Assembly (NCBI RefSeq): GCF_013327855.1
Contig: NZ_JABUMX010000001.1
Coordinates: 372,001-436,000, forward strand
Origin: Phyllobacterium pellucidum
GTDB taxonomy: Bacteria > Pseudomonadota > Alphaproteobacteria > Rhizobiales > Rhizobiaceae
DNA: 64,000 nt
Direction of reading: 5' to 3'
Position 1 is the stretch's first letter. Each line of letters starts with the position of its first letter. This document shows, piece by piece, positions 43,847-53,882 of this stretch. The notes beneath the pieces were generated by a model. That model saw only the letters and a program-made list of their open reading frames with translations, ran no database searches and had not been told where the DNA came from. The position numbers and the translations under genes are program-made.

Positions 43847-46207
43847 GTGGGATTGAATGTAACGCGCTCGGTGTTGCCGACGTGGTTCGCACGGCTGGCG
43901 TGCGGGACGGCGGTTCTATGCCTTGCGGGCGGGATTTCACTCCCAGCCTATGCCCAGATGGGCGGCGCTGATGCGCTTACCGCAAATGTCCAGACCAACC
44001 CGAATGCCCAGCTTCTGCTGGAATCGGACGAACTCGTCTATGACATCAACGCCAAGACCATTTCCGCAGTCGGCGGTGTACAGATCGATTATGACGGCAA
44101 CAGGCTTGTTGCGCGTCAGGTTACCTATGACCAGAAGACTGGGCGTCTCAAGGCGATGGGCAAGGTCGAACTCGTCGAAAAAGACGGCAATCGCATCTAT
44201 GCCGAAAATCTCGACGTTACCGACGATTTCCGCGAAGGCTTCGTCAATGCCTTGCGCGTTGAAGCAGCCGACAATACCCGATTTGCGGCAGAGAGCGCCG
44301 AACGTATCGGCGGCGAGCTGACCGTCTTCAACAATGGTATCTATACGGCGTGCGAACCGTGCCGCGCCAAGCCCGATCGTGCGCCGATCTGGCAGGTTCG
44401 CGCCCAGAAGATCGTATGGAACGGTAAGAAGAAAACCATCCGCTTCGAGCGCGGCCGCTTCGAAATGTTCGGCATGCCCCTGGCCTATCTGCCATCATTC
44501 GAAATTGCCGACCCGACCGTGAAGCGCAAGAGCGGCTTCCTCATGCCGAGTTACCAGCATGAAACCGAGCTTGGCTCGGGCATTTCTGTTCCCTATTTCT
44601 GGGCTCTGGCGCCGAACTACGACCTGACGACGACTGGCACCTACTATACCAAGCAGGGCTTTCTGGGCGATGTTGAGTGGCGGCACAGGCTGGCCAACGG
44701 CGCCTATACGTTAAGGCTCGCCGGCATCAGCCAGCAGGATCCAGGTACATTCTCCGACAGCGAGCCCGAAGATCAAAAAACGAATCGCGGCATGATCGGG
44801 TCGACGGGCGCGTTCCAGATCAATCCACGCTGGTCCTACGGCTGGAATCTCATGGCCCAGTCGGACAAGTCGTTCGCGTACCGCTATGGCATCGAAGGCT
44901 ATTCGGGTTACAACATCACCGACCAGATTTATCTGACTGGACTTAACGATCGTAACTATTTTGATGCGCGGCTCTATCGCTTCCACGTCCAGGAAAGCAT
45001 TCCGGATCAGAACCCCGACGGAACGCCGAATGGTTCCTCGCAGCCGAAGCAGCCATACGTCCTGCCAGTCGTCGACTATGCCTATTACCTGCCACAATCA
45101 GTGGCCGGCGGCGAACTTAGTTTCGACGTGAATTTGCAGAATCTGCATCGCGATGAAGAGGACGGCACCACGCCCATCGGCTTGAACCGTGCCGGTTATC
45201 TCTCCGGTATCGAGGGCAATGACGGCCGCATTACTGGCGAAGCTGAATGGAAACGCACATTCATCGCCGATAACGGTCTGGTGATCACCCCAATTCTCGC
45301 TTTGCGCGCTGATGGCATGTACGTCGATTCCGACTCGATCGGCGTGACCCGATCCGAGGCCTTCCGGGGCATGGCGACAGCCGGCATGGAAACCAAATGG
45401 CCGATACTCTTCTCCACGACGAGTTCGACGCATATTCTCGAGCCCACTGCGCAGCTCTTCGTGCGCAATGACGAGCCCTATAATGGCGAGATGCCGAACG
45501 AAGACGCGCAGAGCTTCGTCTTCGACGCCTCCAGCCTTTTCGACCGCGACAAATATTCCGGTTATGACCGCATCGAAGGCGGCACGCGCGCCAATCTCGG
45601 TTTCCGTTATTCCGGCACGTTCAACAATGGCTGGTCGCTCAACGGTATCGCCGGCCAATCCTTCCAGCTCGGTGGCCTGAATTCCTTTGCCGGGCCCGAT
45701 TTCGTCAATGCTGGTGCCGAATCCGGGCTTGATTCGGCGCGCTCCGACTATGTGGCAATGATCGGCGCCAATCGCGGTGGCTTCACGTTGACAACCGGCG
45801 GCCGTTTCGACAAGGACTCCTTTGCAGTTCGGCGCGCTGAAGTTGCCAGCACCGAAACGGGTAAATACGGCTCGCTCTTCGTCAAGTATGCTTTCATCGA
45901 CGCGCAGCCGACCTATGGCTTCACTGACGACAGGCATGAGGCAACCGTCGGCGGATCGTTGAAGATGACACCGAACTGGCGGGTTCTCGGATCCGGCACG
46001 TACGACATCTTCCATGAAGCGCTGGTCAAGCGTACGGCGGCCCTCGCCTATGACGACGAGTGCTTCACCTACATGATGTACTACCAGCAGGAACAACCGA
46101 TCACCTCGACGGGTGATAAGGGCGACGAAACGACGAAGTTCGGCTTCAATATTTCGTTCCGGACGTTGTGGGAATTCGGCAAGCCGGTTGATATCGGCGG
46201 TATCTGA
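43847..46207 (+). CDS. lptD: LPS-assembly outer membrane protein LptD
   Basis: The product is about 786 residues. GTG 43847 is preferred because AGGAGG ends 9 bases upstream; the ATG at 43838 abuts that site directly. A signal peptide ('LPTWFARLACGTAVLCLAGG...PAYAQ') precedes the OstA/LptA-like domain ('LLLESDELVYDINAKTISAVGGVQIDYDG'), then the large beta barrel ('KRKSGFLMPSYQHETELG', 'YEWKRTFI'-like strands, ending 'EFGKPVDIGGI'). LptD inserts LPS into the outer leaflet. A hairpin terminator follows at 46214. Confidence 0.93.
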   Translation: MGLNVTRSVLPTWFARLACGTAVLCLAGGISLPAYAQMGGADALTANVQTNPNAQLLLESDELVYDINAKTISAVGGVQIDYDGNRLVARQVTYDQKTGRLKAMGKVELVEKDGNRIYAENLDVTDDFREGFVNALRVEAADNTRFAAESAERIGGELTVFNNGIYTACEPCRAKPDRAPIWQVRAQKIVWNGKKKTIRFERGRFEMFGMPLAYLPSFEIADPTVKRKSGFLMPSYQHETELGSGISVPYFWALAPNYDLTTTGTYYTKQGFLGDVEWRHRLANGAYTLRLAGISQQDPGTFSDSEPEDQKTNRGMIGSTGAFQINPRWSYGWNLMAQSDKSFAYRYGIEGYSGYNITDQIYLTGLNDRNYFDARLYRFHVQESIPDQNPDGTPNGSSQPKQPYVLPVVDYAYYLPQSVAGGELSFDVNLQNLHRDEEDGTTPIGLNRAGYLSGIEGNDGRITGEAEWKRTFIADNGLVITPILALRADGMYVDSDSIGVTRSEAFRGMATAGMETKWPILFSTTSSTHILEPTAQLFVRNDEPYNGEMPNEDAQSFVFDASSLFDRDKYSGYDRIEGGTRANLGFRYSGTFNNGWSLNGIAGQSFQLGGLNSFAGPDFVNAGAESGLDSARSDYVAMIGANRGGFTLTTGGRFDKDSFAVRRAEVASTETGKYGSLFVKYAFIDAQPTYGFTDDRHEATVGGSLKMTPNWRVLGSGTYDIFHEALVKRTAALAYDDECFTYMMYYQQEQPITSTGDKGDETTKFGFNISFRTLWEFGKPVDIGGI

Positions 46208-46213
46208 TCGCTC

Positions 46214-46245
46214 GCATGACGGGCTGTACTTGCAGCCAGTCATGC
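46214..46245 (+). terminator. Hairpin terminator after lptD
   Basis: The arms are GCATGAC (46214-46220) with GTCATGC (46239-46245) and, inside them, GGCTG (46222-46226) with CAGCC (46233-46237), separated by one G-A mismatch. TTTT follows directly. It would end the lptFGD transcript or reduce reading into the next gene, which starts 94 bases later. Confidence 0.7.
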
Positions 46246-46339
46246 TTTTGCCTTACTAGAGCGACAATAGAGTGTCACGAGAACCCATAAGACTACCATC
46301 CATTCGTCAAGAATGGCCTATGATCGGATATAGTGGAAC

Positions 46340-47293
46340 ATGATGGCGAGGAAACATCTACTTGTAGCACTTATTGCTACCGCTTTGACCTCTACGCTCC
46401 TGGGCGGAATGGCACTGCCTGCCGCGGCGAGCGAGGTCAAGGTCATCGTCAACGGTACTCCGATCACCGATTACGACATCACCAAGCGGGCCGCATTCCT
46501 CAAACTGCAGAAGAAAAAGGGCAACCTCAACCAGGAAGCCCGGGACGAATTGACAACCGAAGCGCTCAAGCGCCAGGAACTGAAGCGGCTCAATCTTCTT
46601 GTTTCGGACGGTGAAGTGAACGACGCTTATGCGCGGTTTGCCACCAACAACAAGATGTCGCTCGATCAGCTCAATACTATTCTCGATAAGTCTGGCGTCA
46701 CTTCCACTCACTTCAAGGAATATATCCGCATTCAAATGAGCTGGGGCCGCGCGCTTTCCACACGCAACAAATCCCAGGGCGGCGTTCGCGTATCGGAACA
46801 GGAAGCCGTCCAACGCATGTTGAAGGATGGCGGCAAGAAACCGGTCTCTACCGAGTACAAGTTGCAGCAAGTCATCTTTGTTGTGCCGGCGAATAATCGC
46901 GGCATACTCGCGAAACGGCGGGCGGAAGCCAACGCCCTCCGCGCCCGCTTCAACGGCTGCGAAAACACGCGTGAGATCGCCAAGGGCACACTCGACGTGA
47001 CGGTGCTCGATCTCGGCAAGTTCATCGAACAGGAACTGCCGCCGGAATGGTCGAAGCAGGTCATCTCGACGCCGGTCGGCCAGGCGACAACGACACTCGA
47101 TACTGGTAAGGGAGTTGAATTCCTTGGTGTCTGCGCCTCGCGCCAGGTGTCGGACGACCGCGTTGCCCGCATGGTGTTCTCACAGGAGGATGCTGCGGCC
47201 ACTGGCGACGGCAAGAAGGATGCGACCGCCGAAGCCGTCGATAAGAAATACATCGAAGAACTGCGCAGCAAGGCGAAAATCGTCAACGAATGA
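46340..47293 (+). CDS. SurA-like periplasmic chaperone (PPIase family)
   Basis: The 317-residue protein has a signal peptide ('LLVALIATALTSTLLGGMALPAAAS') and a SurA-type N-terminal chaperone domain ('EVKVIVNGTPITDYDITKRAAFLKLQ', then 'TEALKRQELKRLNLLVSDGEVNDAYARFA'). A weak single parvulin-like region follows ('EYKLQQVIFVVPANNRGILAKRRAEANAL'). It is shorter than E. coli SurA (428 aa, two parvulin domains) and no clear rotamase active-site motif is seen, so it is probably a chaperone for outer-membrane proteins such as LptD. It lies before pdxA-rsmA as in E. coli. Confidence 0.82.
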   Translation: MMARKHLLVALIATALTSTLLGGMALPAAASEVKVIVNGTPITDYDITKRAAFLKLQKKKGNLNQEARDELTTEALKRQELKRLNLLVSDGEVNDAYARFATNNKMSLDQLNTILDKSGVTSTHFKEYIRIQMSWGRALSTRNKSQGGVRVSEQEAVQRMLKDGGKKPVSTEYKLQQVIFVVPANNRGILAKRRAEANALRARFNGCENTREIAKGTLDVTVLDLGKFIEQELPPEWSKQVISTPVGQATTTLDTGKGVEFLGVCASRQVSDDRVARMVFSQEDAAATGDGKKDATAEAVDKKYIEELRSKAKIVNE

Positions 47294-47308
47294 TCGGATT
47301 GCACGCGC

Positions 47309-48334
47309 ATGAATGCTGCCCTCGCCGTTAGTTCCGGTGATCCGTCGGGCATTGGCCCCGACATAGCCATTGCCGCGTGGCAATTGCGCCAGGAAATGCA
47401 AATCCCTGCCTTCTTCCTCCTCGCCGATCCGGACTTCGTTCGCTTGCGGGCATTGCGGTTGAGGCTGGATGTTCCGGTTGAGCCGACAAACCCTAAAGCT
47501 GCGGCAGGAGTTTTCGACCGGGCGCTGCCGGTCATACCGTTGCAGCACCCGCAGATCGACAGGCCGGGTGTGCCGCTGGTCGCGAATGCTGCCGCGACGA
47601 TTGAGGCAATAGAGCGCGCGGTTGCGCTCACGTTGGCAGGTGACGCCCATGCGGTCGTCACCTGCCCCATCGCCAAGAAGCCGCTCTACGAAGCAGGATT
47701 CAAATATCCCGGGCACACCGAGTTTCTTGCGCATCTTGCCGGCGAATATCTCGGCCATAAGTTCACGCCTGTCATGATGCTGGCGGGTCCCGAACTTCGC
47801 GCGGTGCCAGTCACCATCCACATTGCGCTGAACAAAGTGGCGACGGTCCTGGATGCAGCGACAATTCTCACGGTTTCCCGCATCACCGCCCTCGCCCTGA
47901 AAGAGCAGTTCGGTATCGCTCATCCGCGCCTCGCCATTGCCGGGCTCAACCCGCACGCCGGCGAACACGGCAGCATGGGCATGGAAGACGAAACGATTGT
48001 TCGTCCAGCCGTCGAGACGCTGCGCGCCGAGGGTATCGACGCGCGTGGACCGCTTCCGGCTGACACCATGTTCCACGCCGCGGCGCGCACCCAATATGAC
48101 GCAGCCATCTGCATGTATCACGATCAGGCGCTCATTCCGGTAAAAACGCTCGGCTTCGATGACAGCGTTAACGTAACCCTCGGCTTACCATTTGTCCGTA
48201 CCTCGCCGGACCACGGCACCGCATTCGACATAGCCGGCACGGGAAAAGCCAAGCCCGACAGCCTCATCGCCGCGCTTCGGCTGGCCGGCGAGCTTCACGC
48301 CAAGCGCGCCCAATTGAAACGCCCTGCCGCATGA
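47309..48334 (+). CDS. pdxA: 4-hydroxythreonine-4-phosphate dehydrogenase
   Basis: The 341-residue NAD-dependent enzyme of pyridoxal phosphate synthesis shows the family blocks '[13 protein letters not shown]', '[25 protein letters not shown]', '[14 protein letters not shown]', '[19 protein letters not shown]', 'GPLPADTMF', '[42 protein letters not shown]' (metal-ligand His). The stop overlaps the rsmA start (ATGA). Confidence 0.97.
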   Translation: MNAALAVSSGDPSGIGPDIAIAAWQLRQEMQIPAFFLLADPDFVRLRALRLRLDVPVEPTNPKAAAGVFDRALPVIPLQHPQIDRPGVPLVANAAATIEAIERAVALTLAGDAHAVVTCPIAKKPLYEAGFKYPGHTEFLAHLAGEYLGHKFTPVMMLAGPELRAVPVTIHIALNKVATVLDAATILTVSRITALALKEQFGIAHPRLAIAGLNPHAGEHGSMGMEDETIVRPAVETLRAEGIDARGPLPADTMFHAAARTQYDAAICMYHDQALIPVKTLGFDDSVNVTLGLPFVRTSPDHGTAFDIAGTGKAKPDSLIAALRLAGELHAKRAQLKRPAA

Positions 48335-49152
48335 GTATCGACAGCCTGCCGCCGCTGCGAGAGGTCATCGAACGGCATGGCCTGATGGCGAAGAAATCGC
48401 TCGGGCAGAACTTTCTGTTTGATCTCAATCTGACAGCGAAGATTGCGCGGCAAGCGGGTGATCTCGCGGGACAAACCGTCATCGAGGTCGGGCCTGGTCC
48501 TGGAGGATTGACGCGCGCCCTGCTCGCGCAAGGCGCCAACGTCATCGCCATCGAGCGCGATGAACGCTGCCTTGCTGCCCTTCAGGAAATAGCCGACCAC
48601 TATCCGGGTGCGCTCAAGGTCATTCCCGGCGATGCGCTGGAAGTCGACTTCACGCAGTTGGCCAATGGCAGCGAGGTCAAGATCGTTGCCAACCTGCCTT
48701 ACAATGTCGGCACGCAATTGCTGATAGGCTGGCTCCTCAGCGAGCCTTGGCCGCCGTTCTACGCATCGCTGACGCTGATGTTCCAGCGTGAAGTGGCCGA
48801 ACGGATTGTCGCGAGGCCGGGTTCCGACGCCTATGGGAGGCTCGGCGTTCTCGCAGGCTGGCGGACCGACGCAAAAATCACCTTCGATGTGCCGCCGCAG
48901 GCGTTTACTCCGCCGCCCAAGGTGACTTCATCGGTCGTGCACCTCGTCCCGCGCCAGTCGCCACTCGCGTGCGATGCTGCGACACTCGGGCGTGTGACCC
49001 AGGCAGCTTTCGGCCAGCGACGAAAAATGCTGCGGCAGAGCATCAAGCCGCTCGGCGGCGAGGCATTGCTTCAGAAGGTCGGGATCGACCCGACCCGGCG
49101 CGCGGAAACGCTCTCGATCGAGGAATTCGTCGCGCTCGCAAACGCTCTCTAG
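48331..49152 (+). CDS. rsmA: 16S rRNA (adenine(1518)-N6/adenine(1519)-N6)-dimethyltransferase
   Basis: The 273-residue KsgA/Dim1 enzyme dimethylates two adenines in helix 45 of 16S rRNA. Motifs are '[15 protein letters not shown]', '[28 protein letters not shown]' (SAM site), the catalytic '[11 protein letters not shown]' (N-L/P-P-Y) and '[22 protein letters not shown]'. Its 3' end overlaps the convergent gmk by four bases. Confidence 0.97.
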   Translation: MSIDSLPPLREVIERHGLMAKKSLGQNFLFDLNLTAKIARQAGDLAGQTVIEVGPGPGGLTRALLAQGANVIAIERDERCLAALQEIADHYPGALKVIPGDALEVDFTQLANGSEVKIVANLPYNVGTQLLIGWLLSEPWPPFYASLTLMFQREVAERIVARPGSDAYGRLGVLAGWRTDAKITFDVPPQAFTPPPKVTSSVVHLVPRQSPLACDAATLGRVTQAAFGQRRKMLRQSIKPLGGEALLQKVGIDPTRRAETLSIEEFVALANAL

Positions 49153-49790
49153 AGCTTTTCTTCCAGCAGGCCGCTGACAAAATCGAAGAGGCCCGGGCAG
49201 CGGTCACGCCGCAGCCGTTCGGCCGTGACGATCGACTGTACCTGGTGAAATGCTTCGTCGAGATCCTCGTTGACCACGACATAGTCGTAGGAACGCCAGC
49301 GCTCGATTTCGTTGCGCGCATTGCGCAGGCGCATATCGATGACTTCCTCGGTGTCTTCGGCGCGGCGATGCAGGCGCTGCTTGAGGTGCGCCATCGAGGG
49401 CGGCAGGATGAAGATACTGACAATGTCGCCCTTCATCTTTTCCTGGAGCTGCAACGCGCCCTGCCAGTCGATGTCGAAAAGCATGTCCCGACCATCGGCG
49501 AGAGCATTTTCAGCAGCCTCACGCGGCGTTCCGTAGAAATTGCCATGCACTTCGGCCCATTCGATCAGCGCGTCGCTGTCGCGCAGGCGTTCAAATTCAC
49601 GAACCGAGATGAAGTGGTAGTGCACGCCTTCGATCTCGCTGGCGCGGCGCGGGCGCGTTGTCACGCTGATCGAAAGCGAGAGCTTCAATCCGGTATCATT
49701 GAGCAACAACCGGGCGAGCGTTGATTTTCCTGCGCCGGACGGGGACGACAGGACCAGCATGAGACCGCGTCGCTTGATGCTGTTGAACAT
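49149..49790 (-). CDS. gmk: Guanylate kinase
   Basis: The 213-residue enzyme (GMP + ATP to GDP) has the P-loop '[16 protein letters not shown]' and the GMP-binding '[23 protein letters not shown]' and '[16 protein letters not shown]', with '[15 protein letters not shown]'. It is the last gene of the minus-strand run fabD...gmk and converges with rsmA. Confidence 0.97.
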   Translation of the reverse strand: MFNSIKRRGLMLVLSSPSGAGKSTLARLLLNDTGLKLSLSISVTTRPRRASEIEGVHYHFISVREFERLRDSDALIEWAEVHGNFYGTPREAAENALADGRDMLFDIDWQGALQLQEKMKGDIVSIFILPPSMAHLKQRLHRRAEDTEEVIDMRLRNARNEIERWRSYDYVVVNEDLDEAFHQVQSIVTAERLRRDRCPGLFDFVSGLLEEKL

Positions 49791-49792
49791 GA

Positions 49793-50680
49793 TTACTCCA
49801 AATTCTGAATTTGCTCGCGCAATTGATCCACAACGGCCTTCAGGTCAAGCCCAATTGTCGTGATCGATGCCGCATTGGCCTTCGAACAGAGCGTATTGGA
49901 CTCGCGATTGAATTCCTGCGTAAGGAAATCGAGCTTGCGGCCAACGCCATTGCCTTCTTTCAGAAGCGCGCGCGCCGATGCCACATGCATCTCCAGCCGG
50001 TCGAGTTCCTCTTGGATATCCGCCTTGGTGGCGAGGAAGGCCGCTTCCATGTGCAGGCGCGCCTCATCGAGAGCAGGCGCCGCATCAAGAAGAAGGGCGA
50101 CCTGAGCGGCGAGACGGGCACGAATGGCTTCTGGCGAGCGGCTCGGATCAAGCCGCGCCTGTTGCACAAGCATCTCGATCGTCGTGATCTGCACCCGCAA
50201 TATCTCGCCGAGCGCCTTGCCTTCGGCCTGACGATTATGCGCGAGTTCGATGAGCGTTTCGTCAAGCACAGCCAGGACCGCGTGTTCGAGTTCGCTCTGG
50301 TCGCCCGGCAAGACCACCTCCTGCGGCACGTCCAGTACGCCGCGCAATGCCATCAGGCCCTCCGGCGTCGACGGCGCGAGGCCGTACTCCTCGCGAAGAT
50401 GTGCGGCGATGGAAGCCAACTCCTTGAGGAGTGGCTCGTTGACGATGGCGCGACCGATATTGGCTGTGCGATCCACGGTCAGCGTCGCCTGGAAGTTGCC
50501 ACGCTTGAAATGCTGCGCGACGAAATTGCGCGCCTTCAGTTCGATTGCTTCAAGCCCTGACGGCAGTCGAAACCGCACGTCGAGGCCCTTGCCGTTGACC
50601 GATTTGATCTCCCAGGAAATCTGTGCGCCGGCCATATTGCGAAGGTGCCGGGCAAACCCCGTCATGCTTTGCAGTGACAT
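49793..50680 (-). CDS. YicC-family endoribonuclease-like protein
   Basis: The 295-residue protein begins '[44 protein letters not shown]', the hallmark of YicC, and ends '[49 protein letters not shown]' (DUF1732). YicC proteins are stress-induced endoribonucleases in E. coli. It lies 2 bases upstream of gmk, a conserved pair in proteobacteria. Confidence 0.94.
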   Translation of the reverse strand: MSLQSMTGFARHLRNMAGAQISWEIKSVNGKGLDVRFRLPSGLEAIELKARNFVAQHFKRGNFQATLTVDRTANIGRAIVNEPLLKELASIAAHLREEYGLAPSTPEGLMALRGVLDVPQEVVLPGDQSELEHAVLAVLDETLIELAHNRQAEGKALGEILRVQITTIEMLVQQARLDPSRSPEAIRARLAAQVALLLDAAPALDEARLHMEAAFLATKADIQEELDRLEMHVASARALLKEGNGVGRKLDFLTQEFNRESNTLCSKANAASITTIGLDLKAVVDQLREQIQNLE

Positions 50681-50720
50681 TGTGCCCCCTCGAGCCCGGC
50701 TTCAACGCGGGCTCGTCCGT

Positions 50721-51923
50721 TTAGTTGCCGCTATCGACGTCCGGTGCGGCGTTCTTGTCTCCTGTCGCCGCCTTGGCAGCCTCATCCAGGCGATTCTTCT
50801 CGACCTCGCGCCAGCGCTTCACATTATCATTATGTTCTTCAAGCGTCGCAGCAAACACATGACCGCCGGTCCCGTCGGCAACGAAATAAAGCTCGTTGGT
50901 CTGCGATGGATGGGCAACGGCCTCCAGCGCATCGCGCCCGGGATTGGCAATCGGCCCAGGCGGCAGCCCGTTCACCGTATAGGTGTTATAGGGTGTCGGC
51001 TTTTCGAGGTCCGATTTCAGGATAGGCCGATCCGTCGGCTTGCCCTTGCCGCCGAACAACCCGTAGAGGATCGTCGGATCAGACTGGAGCCGCATTTTCT
51101 TGTTGAGGCGGTTGATGAAGACAGCGGCGACGCGCGGACGCTCATCCGCCTTGCCGGTCTCTTTCTCGACGATTGAGGCAAGCGTGACGAATTCATCGAT
51201 GGTCTTCAGCGGAACGCTGGGGTCGCGGCGCTCCCAGATGTCGTCGACAAGCTTCTTCTGGTCGGCCTGCATCTTCTTGACGAGTTCCTCGCGCGTCGTG
51301 CCGCGTGAGAAGCGCATCGTATTGGCAAAGAGCGAACCTTCCGCCGGCAAAACTGCGGGCAGATCACCAGTGAGAACATCGTCCTCCTGAATGCGCTCGA
51401 AAATCTGCTCGACCGTCAGTCCTTCGGGAATTGTCAGCGAATGAAGCACGGACTTGCCGCTGCGCAGAAGATCCATGATCTCGTGCATCGACGCCCCGGC
51501 CTTGATTTCATATTCGCCGGCCTTCATATCGTTCTGAAAGCCGTAGGCGCGCACTGCATATTTAAACACGCGCGCATCGGAAATGATGCCCCGGCGCTCA
51601 AGCCCGTCGGCAATCTCGGCAAAACCTGTACCGCTCTTCACCACGTAATTGGTTGTAACTTCGGTAGGCCCCGCCTCGTTGAAGGCGATTTTGCCGAAGT
51701 ACACCGCAGCGGCGGCGGCCAACACCACCAGCACAACCAGCGAGAACAGAAAATTCGCGAAAACGACGATCTGGCTGCGGGCGCGCCGCGAACGCTTCTT
51801 CGGCGCAGGCGGGGGCGTACCCGGCTCAGGACGCAAAGCTTCCGACGCCGATTGCGGCACGATCGGTTTGCGCGCCGGCGCACTGCCGGCGTTCGCGTCT
51901 CCAGACTGTTGATCTGAGCTCAC
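50721..51923 (-). CDS. mltG: Endolytic transglycosylase MltG
   Basis: The 400-residue protein has a cytoplasmic Pro/Arg-rich tail, a membrane helix ('IVVFANFLFSLVVLVVLAAAAAVYF'), a LysM-like part and the YceG/MltG domain: 'TIPEGLTVEQIFERIQ', 'LEGSLFANTMRF'-like 'PAEGSLFANTMRFSRG', 'LASIVEKETGKADERPRVAAVFINRL' (catalytic Glu) and 'PYNTYTVNGLPPGPIANPG'. It cuts nascent glycan chains in the periplasm. It lies between fabF and yicC. Confidence 0.94.
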   Translation of the reverse strand: MSSDQQSGDANAGSAPARKPIVPQSASEALRPEPGTPPPAPKKRSRRARSQIVVFANFLFSLVVLVVLAAAAAVYFGKIAFNEAGPTEVTTNYVVKSGTGFAEIADGLERRGIISDARVFKYAVRAYGFQNDMKAGEYEIKAGASMHEIMDLLRSGKSVLHSLTIPEGLTVEQIFERIQEDDVLTGDLPAVLPAEGSLFANTMRFSRGTTREELVKKMQADQKKLVDDIWERRDPSVPLKTIDEFVTLASIVEKETGKADERPRVAAVFINRLNKKMRLQSDPTILYGLFGGKGKPTDRPILKSDLEKPTPYNTYTVNGLPPGPIANPGRDALEAVAHPSQTNELYFVADGTGGHVFAATLEEHNDNVKRWREVEKNRLDEAAKAATGDKNAAPDVDSGN

Positions 51924-52014
51924 TCAAGCACCTCGGATATCCTCTGCTCTAGAGCCGGTAGAATCGATTGCGAATATGGCGAAAGCGCGAATGAGCGCTC
52001 CCGCCATGCTCGCA

Positions 52015-53277
52015 TCACTGTTGATAACGCCGCAATACGAGCGAAGCGTTCGTGCCGCCGAAACCGAAGGAATTGGACAGGGCGATATCGATCTTGCGTT
52101 CGCGCGGCTTGTGCGGGACGAGATCGATCTTGGTTTCCTTCGACGGATTGTCGAGATTGATGGTGGCAGGCGCGATATTGTCACGAATGGCGAGGACGCA
52201 GAACACAGCCTCGGTGGAACCTGCCGCGCCGAGAAGGTGGCCGATCGACGACTTCGTCGAAGACATGGAAATTTTCGATGCAGCATCGCCGACAACGCGC
52301 TCTACCGCACCGAGTTCGATGGTGTCGGCCATGGTCGAGGTACCGTGCGAGTTGATGTAATCGATATCGTCAGGCGTTATACCAGCGCGCTTCAGGGCCA
52401 TTTCCATGCAGCGCTGCGCACCTTCGCCATCCTCTGACGGGGCGGTGATGTGATAGGCATCGCCAGAAAGACCGTAGCCGATCACTTCAGCGTAAATCTT
52501 TGCACCGCGTGCCAGGGCATGTTCGAGCTCTTCAAGGACGACAACACCAGCGCCCTCGCCCATGACGAAGCCATCGCGGTCCTCGTCATAGGGCCGCGAA
52601 GCAGCCGTCGGATCATCGTTGCGCGCCGTCGACAACGCCTTGCATGCAGCAAAGCCGGCAAGCGAAATGCGGCTGACCGGTGATTCCGTACCGCCGGCAA
52701 CCATCACGTCGGCATCGCCAAAGGCAATCAGACGCGAGGCATCGCCGATCGCATGCGCGCCGGTCGAACAGGCGGTGACGACCGAATGGTTCGGCCCGCG
52801 CAGCTTGTGCTTGATCGAAACGTGCCCGGAGGCGAGATTGATCAAGCGGCCCGGAATGAAAAATGGCGAAATGCGCCGGGGACCTCTGTCCCGCAGCGTA
52901 TACCCAGCCTCGACGATACCCTCGAGACCGCCAATGCCCGATCCGATCAGCACGCCGGTGCGAATCTGGTCTTCATCGCTCTCCGGCGCCCATTTGGCAT
53001 CGGCAAGCGCCTGATCGGCGGCCGCCACGGCGTAGATGATGAATGGATCGACCTTGCGCTGCTCCTTGGGCTCCATCCATTCATCCGGATTGAACGTCCC
53101 GTCGGTGCCGTCGCCTACCGGAATGCGGCAAGCGATCTTGCAGGGCAGATCATCAACTTCGAATTCCGTCACGCGCCGGGCACCACTTTGGCCTGCGAGC
53201 AAACGAGACCAGGTGGCTTCAACACCGGATGCGAGAGGAGACACCAGCCCAAGGCCGGTTATGACAACGCGCCTCAT
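52015..53277 (-). CDS. fabF: 3-oxoacyl-[ACP] synthase II
   Basis: The 420-residue condensing enzyme starts 'MRRVVITGLGLVSPLASG'. The catalytic Cys is in 'VVTACSTGAHAIGDA', and the two histidines are in 'INSHGTST' and 'SSIGHLLGAAG'. It elongates acyl-ACP with malonyl-ACP in type II fatty-acid synthesis. The start at 53277 is chosen; the extended frame is not KASII-like. The next upstream gene is acpP. Confidence 0.97.
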   Translation of the reverse strand: MRRVVITGLGLVSPLASGVEATWSRLLAGQSGARRVTEFEVDDLPCKIACRIPVGDGTDGTFNPDEWMEPKEQRKVDPFIIYAVAAADQALADAKWAPESDEDQIRTGVLIGSGIGGLEGIVEAGYTLRDRGPRRISPFFIPGRLINLASGHVSIKHKLRGPNHSVVTACSTGAHAIGDASRLIAFGDADVMVAGGTESPVSRISLAGFAACKALSTARNDDPTAASRPYDEDRDGFVMGEGAGVVVLEELEHALARGAKIYAEVIGYGLSGDAYHITAPSEDGEGAQRCMEMALKRAGITPDDIDYINSHGTSTMADTIELGAVERVVGDAASKISMSSTKSSIGHLLGAAGSTEAVFCVLAIRDNIAPATINLDNPSKETKIDLVPHKPRERKIDIALSNSFGFGGTNASLVLRRYQQ

Positions 53278-53387
53278 GGCCGATCCTTCAATGTCATATG
53301 CAACATGATTATTTCCGGCTCCACGCATGAACGAGGAAGGCAGAACACCTTACATCACCATCCACGCGGTGGCGAGCCGAACGAAAA

Positions 53388-53624
53388 TCAGGCCTGTGCC
53401 TTGTCGATGAACTTGACCGCATCGCCGACTGTCAGAATCGTCTCAGCAGCATCATCGGGAATTTCGACGCCGAATTCTTCTTCAAAGGCCATCACGAGCT
53501 CGACAGTATCAAGGCTGTCGGCGCCCAGATCGTCGATGAAGCTCGCACCATCGGTGACTTTCTCGGCATCAACGCCCAGATGTTCAATGACGATTTTCTT
53601 GACGCGTTCTGCAGTATCACTCAT
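53388..53624 (-). CDS. acpP: Acyl carrier protein
   Basis: The 78-residue acidic protein has the phosphopantetheine attachment Ser in '[19 protein letters not shown]'. The start at 53624 ('[17 protein letters not shown]') is standard. It carries the growing acyl chain in fatty-acid synthesis and serves FabD, FabG and FabF encoded beside it. Confidence 0.98.
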   Translation of the reverse strand: MSDTAERVKKIVIEHLGVDAEKVTDGASFIDDLGADSLDTVELVMAFEEEFGVEIPDDAAETILTVGDAVKFIDKAQA

Positions 53625-53882
53625 GTGGAACCTCAACCTGTTTGTTTTTTCCTATGCCTTGGTTAGCGGCACGGATGACTCTAATCAAGCAATAAGATGG
53701 TTGTTTTACCCTGTTCGGCAGCCAAAACACCCACCCATGCGGCTCTTTCCTTGCGGAATTTGAAAGGACATCAAATCGGTTTGACTGCCCAAACTGGTGC
53801 GCGACTTATCACGCTTTATTCGTTGCCTCAATCTCATAAATGGGATTGGACCCAATACCCACCGATACCTGCACTAACAGGC
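53625..53882. promoter_or_regulatory. acpP upstream region (between fabG and acpP)
   Basis: This 258-base gap within the fab cluster very probably contains a separate promoter for acpP, which is normally far more highly expressed than its neighbours. No distinct -35/-10 could be assigned by eye. Confidence 0.4.

Noticed and set aside
45098-46243. A 381-residue minus-strand frame opposite lptD
   Set aside because: Shadow frame; no start signal and lptD is recognised throughout.
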